The notes under the pieces were generated by a model that saw nothing but the letters and a program-made list of their open reading frames with translations, made no database searches and was not told the origin of the DNA. Of a stretch of 64,000 nt of DNA, positions 56,540 to 64,000 are shown one piece after another. The stretch spans positions 186,001 to 250,000 of the forward strand of contig CANMFO010000005.1 of NCBI GenBank assembly GCA_947497245.1, in the 5' to 3' direction. The number at the start of each line of letters is the position of its first letter. The first letter of the stretch is position 1. Source of the DNA: an uncultured Flavobacteriaceae bacterium. GTDB lineage: Bacteria > Bacteroidota > Bacteroidia > Flavobacteriales > Flavobacteriaceae. The translations under genes and the position numbers were made by a program.

Positions 56540-56884
56540 CTATTTCTCCAAGATAGGGATATTTAGATCGTGCAACTCTTGGAGAACCAGTACCGGACTG
56601 GCCCCCTTTCGCATCTTGTCCATGACCAGGTCGGCCACAAGTCTTGCATCTTTAGCGGATGGGAACGTTTTTTTACCGGCAACTACCGGGATGAAATCCT
56701 GTTTTATGAGCGGTTGGTCACCGTTCAGGATCATATAACCATAGCCATCGTTTACCGGATATATGCTGCAGTGCAGCTTTGGTCTGGAGGTTTCGGGTTC
56801 CCCGGTGAAATTTGAAAGGTAATGGCACCACAGCGCTGAGAACAGTCCCAGGGCCAAAATCCCGATAAAAGTCTTATTTCCCAT
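56540..56884 (-). CDS. DUF4907-family small exported protein
   Basis: The 114-aa protein has an N-terminal hydrophobic signal ('FIGILALGLFSALWC') and a DUF4907-like body: 'DGYGYMILNGDQPLIKQDFIP', given as 'YGYMILNGDQPLI', then 'VVAGKKTFPSAKDARLVADLV' reduced to 'GKKTFPSAKDARLVADLV'. The pattern of a short beta unit followed by a helix is typical of the family. The start at 56884 gives a better signal than the upstream Met at 56926. It lies between the Kelch lipoprotein and the kinase genes. The family has no known function; Kelch-DUF4907 neighbours recur in Bacteroidota (recalled, not checked). Confidence 0.75.
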   Translation of the reverse strand: MGNKTFIGILALGLFSALWCHYLSNFTGEPETSRPKLHCSIYPVNDGYGYMILNGDQPLIKQDFIPVVAGKKTFPSAKDARLVADLVMDKMRKGASPVLVLQELHDLNIPILEK

Positions 56885-56958
56885 AATTCCAATTTTAATG
56901 GGGCCGTCAAAGAGGTACGGCCCCATTGATCAACAAAAACAATCAACCATTCCAAATC

Positions 56959-57957
56959 CTAATCTTCCTCGTCGTATTCCTGAAAGGGATAAAACTCGTC
57001 CAGGTCATCCAGGTACAAACTTCCTGTTCTACCCAGCCCAACAAAGGCTTTGGACGAGTTTGAAAAAGCGATCGCATCCTGCCTTGTGGCCCCTTCAAAG
57101 GCCGTTTTTGAGTCCCAGGTATCCGTCGATGGGTCGTACTGCCAAACCGAACCGGTGGATCCTGTCCTTTCACCACATGCAATGTATCCATACCCATTGA
57201 CCGAGAACCCCACGGCACCACTTCGGGCGATCGCGTAGTCATCCTCCTCGTCAAGGTCCAATAAACTTGTCCAAGTTTCCGTAGCGGGGTCAAAAACCCA
57301 AAAATCTTCCAAATAGCTTCCGTTCGATATCCCGGTGCCCAGGTACACCTTGGAATCGATGGTAAAGGTGGTCGCCGCCCTTCGTTTGTCTCCCCCGAAC
57401 CCTACTAGTTCTGTCCAAGAATCGGTTGAAGGGTCGTATTTCCAGAAATCCTTGCGGTCGTTGTCCCCATCGAAGCCCGTACCAAAATATCCATACCCGT
57501 TGATGCCGAAAGCTATGGCACTTCGTCTTGGTGTCGAGGGGAAAGGCGCAATTCCCGTCCAAGAATTGGAATCGGGGTCATAACTGTAGAAGTCCCCGAG
57601 TTCATCTACCCCATCATAGCCCGATCCGATATACCCGGTACCATTTATCTCGAAGCCGACTGCCGCGTTTCGTGCCGTTCCGGGAAAATCTGCCTTTTGG
57701 GACCAAAAGTTCCCATCCATATCATAGGCCCAAAAAGAGTTCAGGTAATCATCACCATCATAGCCCACGCCCATGAACCCGATATTGCCAATGGTAAATC
57801 CGGAGACCGAACTTCTGGGGCTGCCATCAAAAACGGATCTGTCGACCCAATTGCCTATTTCTTCGTCTTCATCATCATCGTTGGAACAAGCGGTCAACAG
57901 CAGTAGGGGCAGCCCCAGTGCCAACATAAATTTCAAGGGATATAGGAATTGTCTCAT
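56959..57957 (-). CDS. Kelch-repeat beta-propeller lipoprotein
   Basis: The 332-aa protein has a lipoprotein signal ending 'LLLLTAC' (Cys24) followed by an acidic stretch (SNDDDEDEE), as seen for surface-exposed lipoproteins. Six or so Kelch-type blades follow, each with 'G(Y/F)xGxGxD' and 'FxxYDPxxxxW' motifs: 'FWAYDMDGNFWSQ', 'FYSYDPDSNSWTG', 'FWKYDPSTDSWTE', 'FWVFDPATETWTS' and 'VWQYDPSTDTWDS'. It is probably a binding protein, with no catalytic residues apparent. It is the first gene of the Kelch-DUF4907-kinase-regulator operon and divergent from the DUF4270 gene. Confidence 0.88.
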   Translation of the reverse strand: MRQFLYPLKFMLALGLPLLLLTACSNDDDEDEEIGNWVDRSVFDGSPRSSVSGFTIGNIGFMGVGYDGDDYLNSFWAYDMDGNFWSQKADFPGTARNAAVGFEINGTGYIGSGYDGVDELGDFYSYDPDSNSWTGIAPFPSTPRRSAIAFGINGYGYFGTGFDGDNDRKDFWKYDPSTDSWTELVGFGGDKRRAATTFTIDSKVYLGTGISNGSYLEDFWVFDPATETWTSLLDLDEEDDYAIARSGAVGFSVNGYGYIACGERTGSTGSVWQYDPSTDTWDSKTAFEGATRQDAIAFSNSSKAFVGLGRTGSLYLDDLDEFYPFQEYDEED

Positions 57958-58191
57958 AAGTTTGAATGTGTTTGATTTTATTGGTATCGAAAGTATACAT
58001 GCTGCGGTACAGTGTAAAATGGAATATATGAAGCCGGATTTTTAACATACCAAAAGGGAAATTTCAGCCATGAACGGGGAAACCCAATTGGTCTCAAAAA
58101 AGGAGTGTTTCGCATCTTAAAACCTGCGGTAGGTCTATTGCCGTTTCAATCTTTTTTAACGGCCAGTACATTTATGTCAAAGTTGATCAAG

Positions 58192-59508
58192 ATGAAAAAA
58201 ATAATGGTCTTTGTCGGTGCGTTGGGCGCATGTCTCTGTTCCTGCAATGGCGACAATCTGAACGAGTCCGATTTTTTGGCAGGGGATTCCTTTACCGACA
58301 GCAATATACGGGTGCTGCGCATCGATACCTTGTCGGTGGCAAGTTCAACCATGAAGTTCGATAGTGTTATCACATCCGTCGCCTCCAGAATATTGGTGGG
58401 CAAATACACCGATCCCATTTTTGGACAGGTGGCCGCCTCAAATTTTTTCGGAATACTACCGTCGACATATGCCATAGATTCGGAGGCTGAATACGATAGT
58501 GTTGTGCTGTTTTTAAATTATGACGGCTATTTCTACAACGATACCCTTCAGGAAAATATCATTCGGGTAAAACAGTTGCGTGAAAAGTTGGTACCTGCTG
58601 AGGGCGATTATTTTTACAATACCAGCAGGATACCCTACTTTGAAAATGATCTGGGCGTACTAAAATACAGCCCGAGGCCGGCTGGTATGGACAGTCTGGA
58701 AGTCAGATTGTCCGATGGTTTCGGAGCGGATATCTTTAAAAAGTTTCAAGAAAACGAAATCGCCAACATCGATGAGTTCAAAGCGTATTTCCATGGGATA
58801 TCCCTTCAGGGCGGAGTGGACGATGATGGCTCGATCATCGGGTTTTCTTCCGCGGCATCGGAAAGTTACATGCGTTTGTACTTCTCCGTTTCGGAGGCCG
58901 ACCAAAGCGTTCAAAGTTATATTGATTTTACCCTTGATCGGGTCAGTTCCCCCATTCCTTTTTTTAACCAGATCACGGCACTATCACCTATAGGGCATTT
59001 GAACCTGCTCACCGATAAGGAAGTGAACTTGTACAGTTCCGATGCGGAAAACCGAACCTACGTACAGTCGGGGACCGGTATCGCGACCAGAATCCAGTTC
59101 CCCACGGTGAAATCGCTTTATGACCTTCCAGGCGAGGGAACCATCCTTGATGCCGTACTAAAAATAAAACCCTCCAAAGAATCGTACGACGGACAACTCG
59201 TGCTAAAGGATACCCTGGAGGTATATGTCGTTGACCGGAACAATGATATTACGGAACAGTTGTACACGGACGGGGTGCCCGTAAGGGGCATTTTGAACAG
59301 GGACAATGAGGCGTTTAACGATGTCTATTACGAACTTCCATTGGGAACCTATATCGAAAAACTACTTCTTGCCGAAAGCAGTACGGACGAAGCGCTTATT
59401 CTCTTCCCGCCGAACTATACCTCGACCGTGGACCGGTTTGTCCTGAACGGGGAGGGAGGGTCGAACTATGGAACCACCCTGGAACTAACCTTTGCCATAT
59501 ATGATTGA
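58192..59508 (+). CDS. DUF4270-family lipoprotein
   Basis: The protein (438 aa from 58192; 58174 is an alternative Met) has a lipoprotein signal ending 'GACLCSC' and matches DUF4270 (PF14092): 'TDSNIRVLRIDTLSVASSTM' region, 'SRILVGKYTDPIFGQVAAS', 'YDSVVLFLNYDGYFYND', 'RIPYFENDLGVLK', and a C-terminal beta domain with 'LKIKPSKESYDG'. Family members are surface or outer-membrane lipoproteins of unknown role. Its stop lies just before the outer-membrane barrel gene, and it is divergent from the Kelch operon, giving a six-gene module. Confidence 0.85.
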   Translation: MKKIMVFVGALGACLCSCNGDNLNESDFLAGDSFTDSNIRVLRIDTLSVASSTMKFDSVITSVASRILVGKYTDPIFGQVAASNFFGILPSTYAIDSEAEYDSVVLFLNYDGYFYNDTLQENIIRVKQLREKLVPAEGDYFYNTSRIPYFENDLGVLKYSPRPAGMDSLEVRLSDGFGADIFKKFQENEIANIDEFKAYFHGISLQGGVDDDGSIIGFSSAASESYMRLYFSVSEADQSVQSYIDFTLDRVSSPIPFFNQITALSPIGHLNLLTDKEVNLYSSDAENRTYVQSGTGIATRIQFPTVKSLYDLPGEGTILDAVLKIKPSKESYDGQLVLKDTLEVYVVDRNNDITEQLYTDGVPVRGILNRDNEAFNDVYYELPLGTYIEKLLLAESSTDEALILFPPNYTSTVDRFVLNGEGGSNYGTTLELTFAIYD

Positions 59509-59518
59509 AACCGTAAGA

Positions 59519-60757
59519 ATGAAATCCATAATAATGATCGGTACTTCCTTGTTCCTTGTGGGGGTACGGGCCCAATCAGAGGCATTGACAAGTTCCCCCT
59601 ATTCCCTTTATGGATTGGGAGTGATAAATCAGACGGGTATAGGGGCTTTCAACGGCATGGGCTACTCCGGCATAGGGTTCAAAACAGATAGTGAGATCAA
59701 CAGCTTGAATCCGGCCAACTACGGCTTGATTCCCGAAAACTCTTTTTTTTATGATGTGGGTGTAAGGGCCCAGTACAACACCTACGGGAACATTACGGAC
59801 AGTGAGGCAAAGACCAACTTCAATTTTTCAAACTTGGCGTTGGCATTTCCATTGACCGACGGCCTGGCTGCCGGAATAACGATGGTGCCGTATAGCGATG
59901 TGGGCTATTCCATTCTAGGGATACGGACCAATATTGAGGGCTCCAATGAAACTTTTGAAAGCAATGTTACCGGTTTGGGCGGACTGAGCGACCTTAGGAT
60001 CAATATCGGATACCGGATGACCGACGGGCTCAGATTGGGAATCGGGACTTCCTTTTTGTTCGGGGCCATTGAGGAGAGCGAATCGTTTGCTTTGGACGGC
60101 AGTACTTTTGAACTTAATGAAAAGACCGGCTATAGTGGAGTTCGACTTGGTATGGGGTTGCAGATAGACCTTACCGATGCAATTACCTTGGGCAGCACCA
60201 TACAGTTGCCGACCCGCTTGAATGGAAATTTAAAACAATCGGTGGTCAAAAATCTCGCAGGTTCCGAGATTACCGTTGAGGAGGATCAAGCTTCAAATGC
60301 GTCCGATTTCAAAATGCCCATGGAACTGGGGTTTGGAATAGGGGCTAGGTTCTTTGGCAATCTGGCCTTAAATGTAGATTACAAAAAGAACTTCTGGAAT
60401 GCCACGGACCAAAACGAGAATTTGGGCCGATATGTGGACCAAGATATCCTTGCGCTGGGCGCGGAATACCTTAAAAACCGTACCAGTTATAAGTACTGGG
60501 AGCGTGTAAGGTATCGGGCGGGCTTTAACTACGACAACGGATATTTGTCACTGAACGGCCATAAAATAGAGGGGTACGCCCTTACCGCTGGCATAGGTTT
60601 TCCCGTCGGCACGAGAAGCGGTTCCTTGATCAACCTGTCCTATAGTTATGGAGCAAAAGGACAAGTACAAAATGTACTGATTCAGGAAAAGTACCATCTT
60701 CTGACCCTGAACATAAGTTTGGAGGACATGTGGTTCCGGAAAAGAAAGATCAACTGA
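59519..60757 (+). CDS. Outer-membrane beta-barrel protein
   Basis: The 412-aa protein has a Sec signal ('SIIMIGTSLFLVGVRAQ') and alternating amphipathic strands typical of an outer-membrane barrel related to OmpP1/FadL-like proteins: 'NSLNPANYGLIPENSFFYDVG' region, 'GLRLGIGTSFLFGAIEES', 'LGMGLQIDLTDAITLGSTI' and the C-terminal strand 'YHLLTLNISLEDMWF'. The start at 59519 is preferred; an ATG at 59501 overlaps the DUF4270 gene. It is probably co-transcribed with that gene. FadL-like transport is a guess; a structural or accessory role is equally possible. Confidence 0.78.
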   Translation: MKSIIMIGTSLFLVGVRAQSEALTSSPYSLYGLGVINQTGIGAFNGMGYSGIGFKTDSEINSLNPANYGLIPENSFFYDVGVRAQYNTYGNITDSEAKTNFNFSNLALAFPLTDGLAAGITMVPYSDVGYSILGIRTNIEGSNETFESNVTGLGGLSDLRINIGYRMTDGLRLGIGTSFLFGAIEESESFALDGSTFELNEKTGYSGVRLGMGLQIDLTDAITLGSTIQLPTRLNGNLKQSVVKNLAGSEITVEEDQASNASDFKMPMELGFGIGARFFGNLALNVDYKKNFWNATDQNENLGRYVDQDILALGAEYLKNRTSYKYWERVRYRAGFNYDNGYLSLNGHKIEGYALTAGIGFPVGTRSGSLINLSYSYGAKGQVQNVLIQEKYHLLTLNISLEDMWFRKRKIN

Positions 60758-60792
60758 TCGATTTCCTTGGGCCATTTTCGAAAACCGGACAA

Positions 60793-62172
60793 TTATTCGA
60801 ACATCTCGGGTGTCGGGTGCTCCCATCCCTGGCGATAGTCACGTCGCAATCGTTCCGTGGCCTCGAGATCGCCCACTACGGTTCGGGTCTTGGGGTCGTA
60901 TACCAGGGGCCGCTTTAGATCCATTGAAAGGTTGGCCAGGATACAACTTGAAGAGGAGATGTGCCCCTCTTCAATATCGGCAATGGGCCGTGTGTTGTTT
61001 TTGATCGCCGCAAGGAAATCCAGCATATGCCGTCGCGTCGCCGGTGCGGCATTGAGCTCGTTGTCCTTTTCAATCAGATCTTCCGGGTATTTTTCCTTTT
61101 CGTAAAGGACGTCAAAGTGGATCGGTTCCACATTTTTGTCGTAAGGGGTGAAATCGGCCTGCATCGTACTGCCTGCCAAAGTTCCCTTTTCCCCGAACAA
61201 TTTAAAGGACCATGGGTATTCCGGATCCGCTGGGGTGCCCCATGATCGATGTTGCCAAACGCAGTTCAAACCATCATATTCAAAAATGGCCGATTGCGTA
61301 TCCGCAATGTTCGATTTGCCCTCTGTCTGCACATAGATGCCACCGGTCGAGGTGATTTTCGATGGCCATCCCAAATCGAGCATCCAGCGCACTGTGTCCA
61401 ACATATGAACACACATGTCGCCCATGATGCCATTGCCATACTCCATAAACGTACGCCACCACCTTCTGTGCGGCAATCCGTCATAGGGTCGCAACGGCGC
61501 AGGGCCCGTCCACATTTCATAATCCAAATAGTCAGGGACCGTTTCCAAAGGCGGGTTGCCATTCGCCCGCATATGGAAATAACAGCACATTTCCACATGG
61601 GACACTTTGCCAAGAAGCCCGGAGTCGACAATGGTTTTTTTAACATCGATCAAATGCGGTGTGCTCTTGCGCTGTGTTCCAACCTGCACCACCTTGTTGT
61701 ATTTACGGGCTGCGGCGACCATGGCCTCGCCCTCGATCACATCAACGCTTATGGGTTTTTGTACATAAACATGGGCACCCGATTTTAGGGCATCGATGCA
61801 TTGCAGCGCATGCCAGTGGTCGGGAGAGCCGATCAGCACGATATCCAGTTTGCTTTCCTTCAACATCTTTCTATAATCCCCGTACATTTTTGGCTTTTTC
61901 TTGGACTTTTGGCGTTGCGCCACCTGTTCCGCCGTGCTGTCCATAAACTTGCTGTCCACATCACAGACCGATATTACCTCCACATCGGTCACCTGGATCA
62001 ATTTGAACAGATCACTGGTGCCGTACCATCCGCAACCGATGAGTCCAACCCGCCACGGTTTGTCCCTGTACATGGTTTCGAAGCCATAGGCCCCGAACGA
62101 GCTAAGGGCCAGTGCGGCAGACGTTCCTTTTATAAAATGGCGGCGATTGAGTTTGAAGTTTTTGTTTTCCAT
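60793..62172 (-). CDS. Tat-exported Gfo/Idh/MocA-family oxidoreductase
   Basis: The 459-aa protein begins with a twin-arginine signal ('NRRHFIKGTSAALALSSFG'), so it is exported folded with its NAD(P) cofactor. The Rossmann motif is 'VGLIGCGWYGT' (42-52), and the 'VQKPISVDV' motif has K139 at the family's catalytic position. The second domain includes 'GNGIMGDMCVHMLDTVRWML' with the Asp/His pair. Proteins of this type act on glycosides or aminosugars; the exported ones include glycosidases with an NAD-dependent oxidation-elimination mechanism (GH109 type), but the deciding residues were not checked. Divergent from the sialate O-acetylesterase by about 110 bp. Confidence 0.88.
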   Translation of the reverse strand: MENKNFKLNRRHFIKGTSAALALSSFGAYGFETMYRDKPWRVGLIGCGWYGTSDLFKLIQVTDVEVISVCDVDSKFMDSTAEQVAQRQKSKKKPKMYGDYRKMLKESKLDIVLIGSPDHWHALQCIDALKSGAHVYVQKPISVDVIEGEAMVAAARKYNKVVQVGTQRKSTPHLIDVKKTIVDSGLLGKVSHVEMCCYFHMRANGNPPLETVPDYLDYEMWTGPAPLRPYDGLPHRRWWRTFMEYGNGIMGDMCVHMLDTVRWMLDLGWPSKITSTGGIYVQTEGKSNIADTQSAIFEYDGLNCVWQHRSWGTPADPEYPWSFKLFGEKGTLAGSTMQADFTPYDKNVEPIHFDVLYEKEKYPEDLIEKDNELNAAPATRRHMLDFLAAIKNNTRPIADIEEGHISSSSCILANLSMDLKRPLVYDPKTRTVVGDLEATERLRRDYRQGWEHPTPEMFE

Positions 62173-62280
62173 GTTGGTATTCTTTTAGTTAGGCAGTTCT
62201 AAAGATATTGAAAAAAAGTTTTTTTAATGGACAAACCACTAAATCAGTATATTTATGCATCAACCTATTAAATATTTTCC

Positions 62281-63660
62281 ATGGTTTCCAAACTTTTCTT
62301 GATCTTGCTCTTCCTGGTTTTTACCGTTCACTCCGCCTTTGCAAAAATTGTATTGCCGAACATCTTTTCGGACCATATGGTGCTCCAAAGAAACACCGAA
62401 CTGCTATTTTGGGGCTGGGGCGCACCTGGGGAGGGCCTGACCGTAGTGACGGGTTGGGATGGACGGGCATACGACCTGAAAACGGGGAACGATGCGCGAT
62501 GGGAGCTAAAGGTGAACACGCCCGGCGCCGGTGGCCCTTTCCTTATCCAGTTTAGGGGAAGTTCGAATGAGGTCACTCTCGATGATGTTTTGATCGGTGA
62601 GGTATGGCTCTGCTCCGGCCAATCGAACATGGAATGGAGCGCCAACCACGGGATAAATCGTGCGGAGGAGGAGATAAAGAACGCGGATCACCCCAACATT
62701 CGATTGTTCAGTGTGGATAAAAGAACTTCTGCCAGCCCGCAGGACGACCTGTCGGGGACTTGGGAGGTCTGTACCCCGAAAAGCATGCAGGACTTCAGCG
62801 CAGTGGCTTATTTTTTTGCCAGAAAACTCCAGCGGGAGATGAACGTTCCGATAGGAATGATCGATTCCTCATGGGGAGCCACCTGTGCCGAGGTGTGGAC
62901 GCCCGCACCCATTTTTGAGGAACACGGGGACCTAAGGGCGGCCGCGGCACAGATACCCCCAAATGAATGGGTCACCACCACACCCTCGCGTCTGTACAAC
63001 GCCATGATCGCCCCGCTGACCCCGTTTCGGATAGCCGGAACCCTTTGGTACCAAGGAGAATCCAACACCGCCAATGCCTCGACCTACGAGAAGATGTTCG
63101 AGACCATGATCGGTTCCTGGCGCGATCGCTGGGGATATGATTTCCCATTTTACTATGTGCAGATAGCCCCTTTTAACTACGGAACGCCCGAGGTAGGGGC
63201 CATGGTCAGGAACCAGCAGCGCTTGGCAATGGATTTTCCCCAAACCGGGATGGTGGTGGTAAGTGATATTTGCACGGTCGATGACATCCACCCACAAAAC
63301 AAACAGGATGTGGGCCTGCGCTTGGCCAATCTTGCGCTGAAGGAACACTACAGAAAACTGGATACGGAGGTTTATGGGCCCCTGTACCGGGAAATCAAGA
63401 TCATCGGCAAGAAAGTTGAGGTCTTTTTCGACCATGCCGAGGGGCTCCGGTCCGAAGCAAAAAAAATTACCCAATTTGAAATGGCGGGTGAAGATGGAAT
63501 CTTTTATCCCGCAAAAGCCACACTGAGGAAAGACCGGGTCGTCCTGGTTTCAAAAGAGGTCGAACTGCCCCGGAAAGTCCGCTTTGCCTGGGACAATACG
63601 GACCTTGCCATCTTGTTCAATGAGGCTGGCCTGCCCGCTTCCAGTTTTATCAGCGATTAG
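62281..63660 (+). CDS. Sialate O-acetylesterase-type SGNH esterase
   Basis: The 459-aa protein has a Sec signal ('LILLFLVFTVHSAFA') and the SASA/SGNH hydrolase layout: an N-terminal beta domain ('LPNIFSDHMVLQRN'), the nucleophile motif 'CSGQSNMEW' with S115, 'GMIDSSWGATCAEVWTP', the second block 'GTLWYQGESNT', and the catalytic Asp/His in 'TVDDIHPQNKQDVG'. It removes O-acetyl groups from carbohydrates. Sialic acid is the namesake, but in Bacteroidota many homologs deacetylate plant or algal glycans; no sialic-acid catabolic gene is in the window. Confidence 0.9.
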   Translation: MVSKLFLILLFLVFTVHSAFAKIVLPNIFSDHMVLQRNTELLFWGWGAPGEGLTVVTGWDGRAYDLKTGNDARWELKVNTPGAGGPFLIQFRGSSNEVTLDDVLIGEVWLCSGQSNMEWSANHGINRAEEEIKNADHPNIRLFSVDKRTSASPQDDLSGTWEVCTPKSMQDFSAVAYFFARKLQREMNVPIGMIDSSWGATCAEVWTPAPIFEEHGDLRAAAAQIPPNEWVTTTPSRLYNAMIAPLTPFRIAGTLWYQGESNTANASTYEKMFETMIGSWRDRWGYDFPFYYVQIAPFNYGTPEVGAMVRNQQRLAMDFPQTGMVVVSDICTVDDIHPQNKQDVGLRLANLALKEHYRKLDTEVYGPLYREIKIIGKKVEVFFDHAEGLRSEAKKITQFEMAGEDGIFYPAKATLRKDRVVLVSKEVELPRKVRFAWDNTDLAILFNEAGLPASSFISD

Positions 63661-63725
63661 GACCGACCAGATTTGAAATCGTTCTTGCGGTTAAAAGTCG
63701 TATTTTCACGGGATAAAAATTGACT

Positions 63726-64000
63726 ATGATCTCCCATCCGACCTATTCTATCAAATTGTTGTTGGCCATTTCCTTGGTTTTGGCCATTTCCTGTGGGGAA
63801 GCCGAAAAAAAACAAGATTCCGAACACAAGTTCACGAACGCCCTTGCTGAGGAAACCAGTCCGTATCTGTTGCAACATGCCCACAATCCGGTCCATTGGC
63901 GGTCCTGGAGTCCTGAGGCCTTTGAAGATGCCAAAAAAGAGGATAAGTTGGTACTGGTGAGTATTGGCTATTCCTCCTGCCACTGGTGCCATGTTATGGA
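63726..64000 (+). CDS. DUF255/thioredoxin-domain lipoprotein (YyaL/SPATA20-like), 5' part
   Basis: The gene runs off the window; about 91 codons are visible. The N-terminus is a lipoprotein signal ending 'VLAISC' (Cys23). It is followed by the family's diagnostic start '[17 protein letters not shown]', then '[21 protein letters not shown]', here split: '[13 protein letters not shown]' and 'SCHWCHVM'. The C-H-W-C pair is the thioredoxin-like active site of DUF255 (PF03190) proteins, normally about 680-700 aa with a C-terminal (alpha/alpha)6 barrel. The function is unsettled; a lipoprotein signal on this family is less usual. Confidence 0.88.
   Translation, partial: MISHPTYSIKLLLAISLVLAISCGEAEKKQDSEHKFTNALAEETSPYLLQHAHNPVHWRSWSPEAFEDAKKEDKLVLVSIGYSSCHWCHVM

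Noticed and set aside
62211-62225. A7-G-T7 hairpin-like run between the Gfo/Idh and esterase genes
   Set aside because: Both genes point away from it, so a terminator makes no sense; it is most likely AT-rich promoter DNA.
1-64000. Mobile elements, CRISPR arrays, tRNA or rRNA genes
   Set aside because: No transposase or integrase motifs, no regularly spaced repeats, and no cloverleaf or rRNA-like stretches were seen on reading both strands; covariance-model searches could still find small RNAs.

Overview
The window looks like the chromosome of a marine-type Flavobacteriaceae bacterium (Bacteroidota). The evidence is a SusC/SusD pair, many lipoproteins with the loose Bacteroidota lipobox, A-rich start regions without strong Shine-Dalgarno sequences, the LytTR/His_kinase two-component type, and DUF4270, DUF4907 and DUF3500-type proteins. 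Species cannot be fixed from sequence alone. No rRNA, tRNA, CRISPR array, transposase or integrase was seen. Nearly all DNA is coding, and the window is dominated by carbohydrate and polyol catabolism.

Region 1 (36-8876, +) is a compact myo-inositol operon: iolB, iolC, iolD, a sodium/solute symporter, iolA, iolE and iolG. Together they give uptake, oxidation to inosose, dehydration, ring opening, isomerisation, phosphorylation and CoA-dependent semialdehyde oxidation. The IolJ-type aldolase is not in the window. An exported endonuclease/exonuclease/phosphatase-fold enzyme (8935-9792) follows on the same strand.

Region 2 (9882-14343, -) holds a metallophosphoesterase lipoprotein, a lactonase-type beta-propeller lipoprotein and a LacI-family repressor. 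The repressor is divergent from a SusCD operon, and the 425-bp gap between them carries three CGTTTCCGG elements that are good LacI-type operator candidates.

Region 3 (14769-39409, +) is a co-directional train of about 24.6 kb: SusC, SusD, a strong hairpin, a giant FG-GAP/UnbV lipoprotein, two tandem GH31 lipoproteins, an exported FAD oxidoreductase translationally coupled to a protein with a flavinylation-like motif, a CstA-type carrier, an S1 sulfatase lipoprotein, a second sodium/solute symporter, a second (cytosolic) FAD oxidoreductase and a third GH31. Several junctions overlap by 1-4 nt. I read it as one polysaccharide or glycoside utilisation locus with an unusual flavin/redox arm. The substrate is not evident; a sulfated alpha-glycoside is the simplest reading, and the adjacent inositol operon leaves an inositol-containing glycoside possible.

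Region 4 (39545-54705) is mixed accessory content: a nucleoside phosphorylase, a VanZ-like protein, a small membrane protein, a probable frameshifted gene remnant, two TolB-type beta-propeller proteins, a DUF3500 lipoprotein, a YdeI-family protein, a GH95 fucosidase-type lipoprotein, a mutarotase-like lipoprotein, a Nudix-derived regulator with a degenerate catalytic box and an 8-bp inverted repeat upstream, and a type-B carboxylesterase.

Region 5 (54776-60757) is an envelope and signalling cluster. Kelch lipoprotein, DUF4907, histidine kinase and LytTR regulator are on the minus strand, divergent from a DUF4270 lipoprotein and an outer-membrane barrel protein on the plus strand. Region 6 (60793-64000) has a Tat-exported Gfo/Idh/MocA oxidoreductase, a divergent sialate O-acetylesterase, and the 5' end of a DUF255 thioredoxin-domain lipoprotein cut by the window edge.
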